This document shows positions 44,535 to 55,340 of a stretch of 64,000 bases of DNA, piece by piece; within the stretch, counting starts at the first letter, position 1, and the number at the start of each line of letters is the position of its first letter. The notes beneath the pieces were generated by a model, which made no database searches, was not told where the DNA came from, and worked only from the letters and a program-made list of their open reading frames with translations. The stretch lies in contig MNCI01005812.1 of NCBI GenBank assembly GCA_015680685.1, forward strand, positions 551 through 64,550, written 5' to 3'. A program made the translations under genes and the position numbers. Origin of the DNA: Gnetum montanum (Eukaryota; Streptophyta; Gnetopsida; Gnetales; Gnetaceae).

Positions 44535-46695
44535 TCTTTCTCACAAGACTATGATAACGCAACAACTACTAAGGCAATTCATTGGAGAACCAACAAAATA
44601 TATGATGATGAAGACAAATTTTGGAGCATTCAATCCTATGCAAGGGTCTCCTATGTTCATGAACACCCCAATGGTACTCAAGAACTCTTATCATCCAACT
44701 TTGACACCTCTAGTGAAGATGGAACATCCCATAGAATGAGGAGGTCCATAAGGCCTAAGACCTTCTCAAAGGTTAATAGGAATTTATCTAGGGATGATTG
44801 GGAGACTTAAAAAAGTCATGATGAGTATTTCAGTTCTTTCTCTTCTTCTACTCCCTCAACATCAAGTTGTGACATATATGACCATCTCTCAAGGGGTTAG
44901 CAGAGAAATAAAAATCAAGCCCATTGGCAAAGTTAGGAACGCCAACATGAACGAAGGCAACATCATCCCAACTCACAAATTCATAACCTACCTAGTGACA
45001 ATGAACCCCTTCTAGCCACTAAGGGCCTAATGCATATACAAGAGATTGTTCGAATATCTCGTAGGCATTGCAAGGAAATTTGTCTACCAAGGCTTGATTT
45101 AAACAACTTTCCTAGGTTTTTAGGAGGGTATGATTTAGATCTACAACATCATTTACAAGCCTTCTACGACACCTATGCATGGAAAAATATTGATAATGGA
45201 TGGAAAAAACTTAATCTCTTTCCTATGACACTTGTTAGCCAAGAAAAAGTATGGTACAGGTCTTTAAAGCTTAAATCAATTTGCAGTTGGCCGACAATGG
45301 TAGAACTCTTCACTGAAAGATATCAGACCTATGCAAGAGTGTTAGCCTTGAGAAGACAAATCCAAGAGTGGAAAAAAGGGCAACATGAATCCTTGGACAT
45401 GGCCTTGGAAAGATATTATTTTTTTGTTAAAAAATTTCCCAAGCCATGGGTTCTCCAAGAAAAGGCTAATGTCTCACATCATGGATGGGCTTCACGATGA
45501 AACAAGGGAGACCCTAGGGATGTATGCCCTAGGTCAACTATATGAACTATGAACCCAAAAATTCCAAGAGTTTATTAAATAGGTAGTAAAAGAAGAAGGA
45601 GAAATAGCTAAATGGGAGAATGTTGAAAGCTCTCAATAGGACCAAAATCTCAAAATAGCAAAGGTCCATGATCAAGAAGAGGAGAAATCAACTCAACTCA
45701 AGGAGGTGGAATCATCTTTGCCAATACTACAATTATTAGATGAAACTAGGGCAAATATTAATAATATAATAGACTAGGTACATGAAAAATGTGGAGAATA
45801 TGACAACATTATTTGAGGTAGAACCATGAAAAACTAAGAAACAGGATAGAACACCACTAGACAATCGAAAAAAAGGGTTGAAGAAAATAAGGATAGGCGC
45901 TCAACTGCAAATCATACATACCAATGTGACATTTTCCTGTACAATCATTCCAAAGGCCAATGCCCAATATTTTCACATTTACATGAGCATTGGGAAGAAA
46001 TGTTACATCTCGATTTCATATAAAAATATTGGGTTCAACCACAATGGAAAAAATCCCAGTTGTGGGGGAGGCCACCGTCAAACTGGTCACACCCTTCATA
46101 CCATCCGAACCCAAGAACTTATTATGTTCAACATCCTATTTGCCAAAATATATCAACATACTCTACTTCATCTCATCATTATCATTCTCTTGAGTACTAT
46201 CAACCCATGTCCTCTCCAACAAGATCACCACCTCATGTTCTTTACACTTCTCCTCACCCTCAATATTCTCGTCCTTCATCTCCTTCCACATCACCACCAA
46301 TTATTCCAGAAGGTTTTGTACCATAGTACCAACCCATGAATGTTACATGTGTTGCTACTGTCAATAGTAGTGGAGGTCCTCCACAATGTTGAAAGCATCC
46401 TTTCTTTAGTCATGTCCATAGAAAGAGATAGCATAGTTCCAAAACCATTACATCCTCCAACTCAGCACAAGTTCAACACTGTGATGCATCTTCCTCTTCA
46501 AACTCAATGCCTCTTGTTACCTTATCTAGGCCATCAATTAACGCTCCGAAAACCATGTGGTCCAATGAACATAATCACATAGGGAGACATATTGATCCTT
46601 GCATACCATCTTACAGTCACGAGTGCCATAATGGGTCAACTCCTTATCACATGACCACATCTTATAATTTTCCCCACTATGCCTACTTTAATTAA
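44535..46695 (+). pseudogene. gag-like ORF of element C
   Basis: One frame, broken by a few stops, from about 44550 (YDNATTTKAIHW) to 45500, then shifted frames to 46695. The open part (45030-45500) has LDLNNFPRFLGGYDLDLQHHLQAFYDTYAW, then WYRSLKLKSICSWPTMVELFTERYQT, RRQIQEWKKGQHESLDMALERYYFFVKKFP: the retrotransposon gag core (W..L, F...F, QxxxESL..A..RF..L...P). A His/Pro/Ser/Tyr-rich tail (about 46060-46690) follows, with FSHLHEHWEE at about 45968 but no clear CCHC knuckle. Confidence 0.7.
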
Positions 46696-48296
46696 GTGTG
46701 TGCACCCCAATTTGGATACATTCCAACCACCACATCAAAAAACACATAATGGTTTGGATATCCAATATTTCCAACATTTCCAACATGCCTAGATCCAAAG
46801 TTTTCATTTACTAATTCTAGCCATACTCAAAGGATTATTTATGGGGGATATCCTCCATTCTAACAAGCGGAATTAGTGAATGTTTTTCCTTTTCTTTGAT
46901 TTTACAAAATTTTGTTGTTGTTTTCCAGTTCTTCATTTTCAATTTTTTTTCAATTTTTTGTTTTATTTTTTTGAGGGTAATCTCATTGGTGAATAAAATA
47001 CTCATGTGACTTGTCGATTAAGATGATGTTCTATGCTATCAAGTCTCAGGTAATTAATTATTTGGATAGTGAGCCCACAACATCTACGCATCCATTCTAT
47101 CAATAATAAGAGGTTCTACTCTAGGTACGATGATATTCTTGTCATCATTAAAACTTAAAGTAGTTTGTGCTCATTATACCCAGAGCAAAGAATGATAGAC
47201 TAAGACAGGAATGGCCAGGGTGTGACATCAAGGAGACTTGTGGATTCTCTTTGGTGACATTTGTAGGTGCTATCATGCAGCCTGGTTGTACAAAAAAATC
47301 CTTATAGATCTAACAAAATATGGGAGTAAGAGTAATAAAGGCACTCACTTAAGAATCCCAATGCTATTTTGGGGGTCCCACTGGAAAGACATGCACCCAT
47401 GCCTAAAGGTTGGCAACTTCTCTAGATCACTTTTGGGAAAGACAAAGTGCCAAAGTAGCTAGATGAGAAAGCAAAAAAAAAAAAAGAGAATGAAAGAAAG
47501 AAAAATAAAAACACAAAGAAAAGATCAAGAAAAATGTGCTGCAAAGAAATTCCAAATCACGCCTCCCTTGGACAAAATACCAAGTGATCATACGCCTTGT
47601 TGTCATGGTGCTCTTATGGTTGTCCATCATTGGATGAAACAATGCGATGTCACAGATCAGAGGAATGGACTTGATCTTAATTTTGGAGCAACAAGCTAAT
47701 GACACATTAATCATGCCCTACACTCAAGATTTACTATGCCCATGGTCAATTACCTCACGTCCCTATCTCTACAATCCCTTCTATGATTCGTCTCATCTCA
47801 CTATCCATGTATTTTTGACTTGTGTCTTGTGTCACATAGAATTCATACCTCATTGCAGTGGTATTTACATGTGTGGGTTTTGTTGCACTAGTGCAAATTA
47901 CATTTAACACTTTTAGTTCCTATATACATTTTAAGGTGTGGTTAAGGAAGAGCATGATAGGTAGGAACTTGCTTTGGGGAGGACCCACTTGCGTAACTTT
48001 TGTAATTTGCACTCATTGCACATCATCTTATACCCTCCAAGTATTGCATTGCTACAATAATCTTTTCCTTTATCATCATTTTAAATTCCAACATTCCTAT
48101 GCACCACAACATGTCCTTTTTCCTCATCCTATTCATGAATTTCATTGTCCAATTCCACTTCATTACACTTTTAGTGCCTTTAGGTCTCTTCGATGTTACC
48201 CTAGATCTTTAAAATTAACCTTAAATCCTTCATTTTTTACCTTAGAAATTCAAAAATTCATCAATTTTTCCAAGTACCCTATTTTCAAAGGGACAT
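46696..48296 (+). other. Element C internal stretch without recognisable pol
   Basis: Where protease-RT-RNase H-integrase should be, only about 1.6 kb remains. It includes a T-rich run (46880-46975), an AAG-rich run (47463-47530) and broken frames (47647-47907, 47858-48298) that match no retroelement domain I know. There is weak 'HAPMPKGWQLL' and 'DLLCPW' text but nothing assignable. Confidence 0.5.
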
Positions 48297-48373
48297 GATA
48301 TCGAGTACCCGATATCGGGTCCAACGCGATATCGGGTCCATGCTATTGGGTACGCAATATTGCATCTATAAAA
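48297..48373 (+). promoter_or_regulatory. Internal promoter-like block of element C
   Basis: Three GATATCG cores (48298-48335, as GATATCGAGTACCCGATATC then GCGATATCGGG), then a GGGTACGCAATATTGC palindrome, then TATAAAA at 48367-48373. The same motif set followed by TATA marks the U3 promoters of this family's LTRs; the 16-mer GTACGCAATATTGCAT (48350-48365) is identical to 8790-8805 in the LTR fragment at 8517-8862. It lies about 520 bases before the ATG of the downstream ORF. Confidence 0.6.
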
Positions 48374-48638
48374 CCTACATATATGAACTCCCCCATGCAT
48401 GTCAATGTCATTTTTCACTATTCATGTGATGGGAATTGTTGAAATTTTCTTCCACGAATTTTCTAGCTTGCGCACCCATCATTCAAACATCAATAACTTG
48501 CTCATTAATGCTCTGATTCCCATTCCAATCGAACTTGCTTAAACCCAAAGTGTTTAACTTAGTCGTGGGGGAAGGGTACGCTTCCAGTCACATGTAGTTT
48601 TTTCAAAATTTTTCATTGCCCAAAGGATATTATCAAGG

Positions 48639-48889
48639 GTAAGTGACCTTAAACAATGCTAAAAATGTTTGTCAAATTAATTTTATTTCTTTACCTAGAC
48701 CATGAAAATTATTTCTTGGAGTCACCATATCAAAATTGGGCCCAATATCAAAACTCTTAAGGGAATTTTCATGAAAATATCTAACTTTGAATCACACTAA
48801 GCAAAAAATGAATCTATTAATGGTAAGGAGTAAGGTATTAATCTATTTTATAAATATCCTTACTAATAATCGGTACCATGTGATTACAG
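48639..48889 (+). other. Candidate intron in the leader of the element C downstream ORF
   Basis: Donor G|GTAAGT at 48639, branch-point-like TACTAAT at about 48860, acceptor GATTACAG ending at 48889, immediately before ATG (48890). 251 bases, AT-rich with a T-rich stretch (48680-48695). The acceptor context is conserved before the ATG in B (GATTATAG, 40525-40518). It could act on the internal transcript or as the acceptor for a subgenomic RNA from the LTR. Confidence 0.5.
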
Positions 48890-51666
48890 ATGGCTCCTAA
48901 ACAAGAACAACAAGGAGGACCCTCTCAGGGTGCATCCAAACGGTCGAGCAGAGGCAGAGGCCAAGTGCCTCCCAAAGAACATGCAAAGTAGGAAGTACAA
49001 TCATTCAGCATTCATCAAGAAACTCCTATTACTGCATAATTAGGGCATGCCGAAGGAGGAGATGACAGGGCACTTGAACAGGGACAAGATCTCACATTGT
49101 CTCTAGAATGTGTTCAAGCAATTCGTGAAAGGTACACATCAGCAGTTGTGATTGTGGAACTTAATTTTGGACCCTTCACTAAATGTTGTCCTAAGGCAGT
49201 CAGAGACCAACTTAAAGGATCTCCCCTGTAGCTTGTTCTCTCTAAGAGTGGTGATTGGTACCTAGGGGAGACGTACCAATTTTGGCACAATAAGGAAGAA
49301 GGTACCACCGTTGATATTGGTGATATTTCTATTGATTTCTCTACTAAGGCCATTTTGGAAGTGTTGAATCTTCCAAACACAGGGCCCAAGGTTCCTCACC
49401 TATCCACTCGCTTTGATTCAGATGCGCGTAAGATATGGTTAAAAATATTGTACGGTAAGGAGGATAAAGCATATGGAAAGCTCACACTTGAAGACAGGAT
49501 CTACTTCAAAATTGGCACATATCACATTTTCCTAACAAAAGGATTGAACAGAATTTCCACCTATGCGACTAGAGGAAGTGCCATCTTGATGGGCAAGGTT
49601 AATGCCAACTTACCCCATCTATATATCATAGAAATTTTAAGGAAATTTAAAGAATGTAAGATAGGGAAGTTCACATTTCCTTTTCCCTGCCTAATTAGGA
49701 AGCTGTGCTGACATGCTGAAATTCTGGGGTACACTAATGACATCCCAAAAAAGGCTCAAAATGCCTCATTTCCTAAATTACTAAAGCCACCAACCCTAAG
49801 GAAAAATACTAGTGAGACACTAGAGCCCAAGCAAGAATAGATGGTGGGGCCCACTACACCTCAAACTACAAGGTCCAATCAACAACAGGAAGTAGGGTGT
49901 AGCACACAACCTACAGACCAATAAGACCAACCACCACCACCATCGTAGGATTATCGACAGTTGATAAGCCATCTGAGGGCCATCGTTGAATCGGTCAGTT
50001 GGGGAAGCCATGATGAGGCAAATATCTTCAGGGTCATTGATGATTATGTATGATCCATAACCTAGATTGATCACACATGGGGTGAGGTGTCCATCCAAAC
50101 AGGAGGAGGGGAATCACACTAGTCACAAAAAATCTTTGAAAATGCTACATCTCTTCAAGTTCAATTAGAAACTGGTGAAGGCACCATAGTAGTGGTCATG
50201 CAGTACCAGGATGCAGTAGGAGTAGTATGAGTGGTCACAAACCACATCAAAGAATCGTTTAATGTCCATGTTGTGCCACTGGTAGCTTTTACAGGAGCAC
50301 GCGATGCTCAAACCTTGGCCAGTCCCACAATGACTCCTACGGATCATGAGGATGTTCTAGATCGGTTGTTGTAGATAGGAAAAGTGATGATGTCCTTATT
50401 TTACATTCCTCAAGATGTCACATCAACATAATTAGACCTCATCTCTACAAAAGAAAATTTGGTCATGGTAGAGGTTAGGGCTGAACATGCAAAGAAGGAG
50501 TTAAAAGGACCCCAAGAAAAGCTTGTTACCCTACAAGCTACATGGTGGGATTCATCCCAATTCATCCCTGCATACTACCTAGAATCTTTTTAGATAGAGA
50601 AGCTAACTAAATTATTGGCAAAGACTAAAAAAGTGGCAAAGGAAAAAGAGAAAGCTAATTGGGATGCTTCCAAGGAACAAGCTCAAACGTATGCACATGC
50701 CAAAGCACTCAAGGCCTCATAAGAAGAAAATAAACACCTCACCACCAAAAATCTCTAGTTAACCACAGTACAAAAACAAAAGAATGTTCTCAAGGAAAAT
50801 TTTCAGCAATTGTTAGAATAATTAATAAGGATCAACCAGGATATGAATCACTTGGCCAAAGAGAATAGAACCCTCTCAATGGAGGAGGTATGATCAATCT
50901 GCCAAAAGATGGCGATTGAAATAAGTGCATGGTAGAATGACACCAAGCGACATGAAAATCTCAAGGAGCATTTTAGAGATCAGGTGGGGATGTACAAATA
51001 GGTGATAGAAAAAGAAATTCATATGGCTAAAGCCCATATTAACACTCTCAATGCTCAGAACACTGATTAGTGGGCCATATTGGATACTTATGCCTTCGCC
51101 CACCAAGCGGAACTGAAAAGCTAGGACCTATTAATACAAGATCTCATAGAGTACATGGAGTTGGCAAACCTACGATATGCCAACTTAGCCATGTTGATAG
51201 CAAGATGCTTGAAAATAAAATTAGAGAAGTAGGTAGCAATCACCTATGCTAAATATAAAAAAAATTTGCTAAACATAAGAAGATATTGCAGAGATTAGAA
51301 GTAGCAAAGTGTAAATTAGCGGTGGCCAAGACCAGCTACCAAGGATAAAAGAATGTCATGGTGGATTTGGCTCAATGGCTCATGGACTACCAAGAATGCA
51401 AAGACAAAGCTAGAGCCTATGTAGAGGAACGACGATTTTTTACAGCTTGGTATGTTAAGGCCAATCAGATGTTCCCATAACTGCCATGCCCATAGGAGGT
51501 GCCAACTCAATCAAACATTGGAGCATCAACATGGATGGCACAGGATCCCCAAACTAAAGAAGAAAAGCTTCAGGCGATCTTTTAGAGACATCCATTTCCA
51601 AAGCCTGAAGCATAAGATTAGGGGAAGAGACCCATGGAGGAGCCACCACCACCAGGAACTACATGA
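48890..51666 (+). pseudogene. Downstream coiled-coil ORF of element C (env position), about 920 codons
   Basis: Starts MAPKQEQQGGPSQGASKRSSRGRGQVPP (basic, Gly/Ser-rich), then a globular part (about residues 40-290: SLECVQAIRERYTSAVVIVELNF, SGDWYLGETYQFWHN, IDFSTKAILEVLNLPN, DRIYFKIGTYHIFLTKGLNR, LIRKLC), a Pro/Gln-rich hinge, a middle part (AIVESVSWGSHDEANIFRVIDDYV), then a long E/K/Q/L-rich coiled-coil region (EKLTKLLAKTKKVAKEKEKAN, HLAKENRTLSMEEV, HFRDQVGMYK) and the tail PMEEPPPPGTT with TGA at 51664-51666. At least ten stops and one frameshift near 51258. The globular part resembles the N-terminal, 'putative plant transposon'-like regions seen in plant gypsy ORFs only loosely. No signal peptide, no membrane helix. 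Unknown function. Confidence 0.75.
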
Positions 51667-51839
51667 GTTCCAACAAATTTTACCTTTTGTAATTTTTTGT
51701 CTATGTCCCAATTTTGTTTTGTTCAATCCCACACTGCAACATGAGTAATTCCTAGTTAGTCAATAATCTCATACCTATCCACTATGCAATCAATTGAACT
51801 CATTCTTATTTTGTTTAACTCAAGGATGAGTTGTTATTT

Positions 51840-51852
51840 AGTCGTGGGGGTA
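51840..51852 (+). other. Polypurine tract of element C
   Basis: AGTCGTGGGGGTA directly before the 3' LTR's TGATGA. The same tract (gtcgtggggtta) precedes the LTR at 12795. Confidence 0.7.
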
Positions 51853-52716
51853 TGATGAATCATGGTTTGTCAGGTCCCAATATCAGATCCTTGATATCGA
51901 GTATGCGATATCACAGCCTAGATAATAATATAAAATACACGATATTGTAATTCCTTTATAGGCCTATAAATAAAACATTCGGGCTCATAGGAAAGGAGTT
52001 TTTTGGTGAATTCTTAGGATAGAATCTTTTTGTCATTCTTTAGTTAGTTTTCATTCTCTCCCTAGTGCATGCCCGCAGTGTGATAATTGTAATTGTATGG
52101 AACCTTTATTCAAGTGTGACATACTTGGACATGCACATGATCAACAATAAAGATCGAGATTACTCCATCCTTGCAGCGTTCACTTAGCCTTTAATTACTT
52201 TAATTGTTAATTGTTATTTATTGTTTTCTTTGTTAATATTTCTTTATCATCATTTACTATTGTTGTTGTTAAATGCAAAATGAGTACGACTTAATCACAA
52301 ACATTTAAGTGTAACTACTTGGTAACCCAGCAGCATATCTAGGAATTCTCAAGTAATATGCACTTGGTAATCCCAAAAGTAGTACATGAGGTCCAAGATG
52401 TGCATGGATGATTAGGAATGGATGCTTATCGCACTTAGGCTAGTTTAGAATTTTCTTCTTATTGCCTATTAGCTTAAGACAAGATTATTTTCCATCGTAT
52501 CTAGGAGTAGCATTAGTTTAGGATCCCATCATTCACCTCACTCTGGACTAAACCATATGTGACAAAGTAAATACTAGTCCAGTGGGAAGACAACGAACTG
52601 TGATCAACATGTAACTATCTGGATACCACAACTAGTCCATCTGCGGAGTTCAACCAAATCATGTGCACATGCTTATATTCGTATGATTGAGTGTAGGGTT
52701 ATATTACCACTCATTA
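51853..52716 (+). mobile_element. 3' LTR of element C
   Basis: Colinear with 43549-44399; U3 array at about 51885-51945 (TTGATATCGAGTATGCGATATC well preserved), TATAAATA at 51965-51972, end TCATTA. Scattered transitions between the two LTRs show it is not a recent insertion. Confidence 0.9.
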
Positions 52717-52721
52717 GTGGA
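52717..52721. repeat. Target-site duplication of element C, right copy
   Basis: GTGGA immediately after the 3' LTR. Confidence 0.9.
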
Positions 52722-53620
52722 TAAAATAGTGACCATATTTGAATATTTTTGACCAGTAATACCCTACCATCAAGATCTTAGTGGCCATGTGTCTCCCTAC
52801 ATAGTGGTTGCCACAAGGACCCTCATGAGTGTCTTAGAGAACACGCAAGTAAGCAACATCAAAAACATACCAATGAACTAAGCCATCGATGCACACCTTG
52901 TAAAGGTATCTATTAATCTCCATGAAGCGTTTAGCCTAATAAAGAAACTATTATTTCTTTTAGAAGTCCAAGTCTTATGACATGCCCTAGTGAGAAGATA
53001 AGTGAGAATGCCATCATACCATTTTGGTTCAATGGACACTTGTTCATTTACTACTCCAAAAAAGAGGATTTCATCAAAAAATTAATTAGAGAATGGACTC
53101 TCATACTCTTTGTTGTCCCATTGTAATAGAGATAAGTGATCAATGACCACATTCTTAGTTTCCTTTCAATCTACCATTATAAGATCGAACTCCTACAAGA
53201 TCACCAACCACTATATAACACGAGGGCTCACCGTTGGTTTATTCATTAGGAAGTGAGTGGCACTGTGGTTAATGTGTACAAATAATTTATATCCAAGCAC
53301 ATAGTTCCTGAACTTCTCTAAAGCATACACCATGGCCATTAGCTCTTTCTTCATTGTGATGTAACTGAGTTGTACATCCACAATGCTTAGGCTTGCATAG
53401 TGGATGTAATATGGACATTTTCAATTATCTAACTATGTAAGCATAGCTCCCAAGGCATAGTTTGATGCATCTTTCATAATGTAAAATGGTCACGACCAAT
53501 TAGATGCTCATAAAATTAGAGTCTCTACAAGCTTCTCCTTAAGTTGCTAGAATGTCTTTTCACATTCCTTAGTCCATATGAATGGAGCATCTTTCTTTGT
53601 CAGCTTGACTAATAGTTTCA
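52722..53620 (-). pseudogene. RNase H of element B
   Basis: Minus translation with stops: YYIHYASLSIVDVQLSYITMKKELMAMVYALEKFRNYVLGYKLFVHINHSATHFLMNKP, the Athila-type RNase H order (KELLAVVFALEKFRxYLLGxKVxVxTDHxALxxLL), with TDH changed to INH. Continues to the target site of C at 52721. Confidence 0.8.
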
Positions 53621-54470
53621 TGATCTTAGAGAAATTCTCTATGAATTGCTAGTAGTAGCTAGTGTATCCAAGGAATGATCAGACATTTTTAACAATTTTT
53701 AATTAGCGGGTTATTCCATAGATGACCCTAATCTTTTCAAGGTTTACATTAGTCCCTACTTATGAGATTTTGTGCCCCAACACAATACCTTCTTGGGCCA
53801 TGAGATGGCTCTTTTGCTAATTAAGATGAAGATTGGTCTCCATGCACCTTTTAAGCACTTGATCAATGTGATCTAGGACTTGCTCAAATGTATCACCATA
53901 GGTTGAAAATTCATCCATGAAAAATTCCACCCTGCTACCAATCTACCACTAAAAAATGCTCAGGATAAGGCATTGGAAAGTTGCAAGAGTATTGCATAAA
54001 CCAAACAGTATCTTCCAATATGAAAAACTCCCCCAAGGGACTTGTGAACATAGTTTTGGCCTAATCCTCTAGTGTGATCTAAATCTAGTTATAGTCACTA
54101 TAACCATCTAGAAAGCTATAATACCAATGCCTAGAGATAGTGTCTGACGCCTCGTCCACAAATGGCAATGGAAAATGATCTTTGAACATTACCATGTTCA
54201 AAGACCTAAAATGAATACACATCCTCCACTTTCCACTTTTCTTTGGCATAATTACAAGTGAGTTAATGCACTTTCTATCCACAATTGGATAAATGAACCC
54301 TGCCTTGAGGAGTTGTTCAATTTCCTCTTTGAAGATTTGCTTCAATTTGGGGTGCAACCACCGCTATAGTTGCCTCTTTGGCTTAATGGAAGGATTACTA
54401 TAGATGCAATGCTAGCATATCCTAGGATCAATCCCAATGAGTTTAGGATATAACCAAGAAAATACTATTG
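53621..54470 (-). pseudogene. Reverse transcriptase of element B
   Basis: The open part (54357-54085) reads MHPKLKQIFKEEIEQLLKAGFIYPIVDRKCINSLVIMPKKSGKWRMCIHFRSLNMVMFKDHFPLPFVDEASDTISRHWYYSFLDGYSDYN. Compared with active Athila RTs (VVPKKGG..RVCIDYRKLN, DHFPLPFIDQ, YCFLDGYSGYNQI), CIDYR has become CIHFR, while the catalytic Asp of FLDGYS is kept. Downstream motifs (AMTSPLGEFFI, IFHG, FSMW region near 53900) are broken by stops and no intact YxDD is seen. Confidence 0.88.
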
Positions 54471-55340
54471 GCCATTTGTTAACCACATTAAAAAGCTTCT
54501 CTTTTTATTTAGGATCAAGGTTGGCATTGATTATCACTAGCTTCTCATTTTTCAGAAATGCATACTCCATGCCAATAGGTAAAGTCTTTAACTCTATGGG
54601 CTCTTGTTTAAAAATGTCAAGGATTTCCAACAATCCCCAATTGGTATCATTACTTTCATCATCAAAGAATTGGTAATGAACTTGCTCCAGTTCATTTATG
54701 CCTTCAACATAGGCATAACTTAGGCTCTCAGTAGGTTCCATGCAAAGTGTGTTGCTTTCAAAATCAACTATTAGTGACTAATTGTCCTCCTATTTTTTGA
54801 ATTTTTTGTATAGGTACTTTTGGATTTCATGTTCATCTACACATTGTCTACATGCTTTGATTGATGTGCTTTGGATAAACCAAGGCTTCTGCATGTAGTG
54901 GCACTCAATATCGTTGTACATAATGCATGGAACTCTCTTTTTCTTGATCTTTCCAAATGCATTTTTCTTGAAAATATCCAGAGAAAGATGTTTGATGTCC
55001 ATTCATACATCAATAGTTCTCAACCGAGCCCTTCCCATAATGATTGGAAACTACCCCTTGCAATTATCAACTTTGATCACCAGGAAATCGGTAGGATACG
55101 ACCACTCATAGATAATGGTTATAATGTCCTTCACTAATCCCAAGGAAATAGTGATGGACTAATATATAAATTCTAAATGTATATTGCTCTTCTTAACATA
55201 AGGTAAGTTCTATGCATTGTAAATTTCATGGAAAATCATATTAACACCAAAACCTAAATCAGCAAGAGCCTTGCATGACTCATTTCTTACAATTTGTAAT
55301 TAGATGAGATGACTTCTAGGATCAGCTATTTTTGTGGGAA
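54471..55340 (-). pseudogene. Protease and protease-RT linker of element B
   Basis: Protease: CKALADLGFGVNMIFHEIY, LVKDIITIIYEWSYPTDFLVIKVDN, PIIMGRARLRTIDV, the Athila order (ALxDLGASVNLMP...VGxxxFPVDFVVL...PIILGRPFL), with the catalytic DLGAS/T changed to DLGFG. Two open frames of the linker follow (55002-54790 and 54741-54505), including TESLSYAYVEG and LKTLPIGMEYAFL, which fits the L-x-x-LPxHLxYAFL segment just before RT. Confidence 0.8.

Larger units (their letters stand above)
43549..52716 (+). mobile_element. Element C: pol-less Athila-family retrotransposon with intact ends
   Basis: LTRs 43549-44399 (851) and 51853-52716 (864), both TGATGA... with TCATCA / TCATTA ends. tRNA-Asp-like primer site at 44400, purine tract GTCGTGGGGGTA before the 3' LTR, and perfect 5-bp duplication GTGGA at 43544-43548 and 52717-52721. 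The 7.45-kb interior carries gag (44535-46695), a stretch without recognisable pol (46696-48296), a promoter-like block (48297-48373), a candidate intron and the coiled-coil ORF (48890-51666). I found no RT YxDD, RNase H or integrase text on the plus strand. It is inserted into B's pol between RNase H and integrase. Confidence 0.92.

Noticed and set aside
45878-46339. Plus-strand frame of 153 codons
   Set aside because: Overlaps the His/Pro/Ser-rich gag tail in another frame; the better-supported frame is the one ending at 46326.
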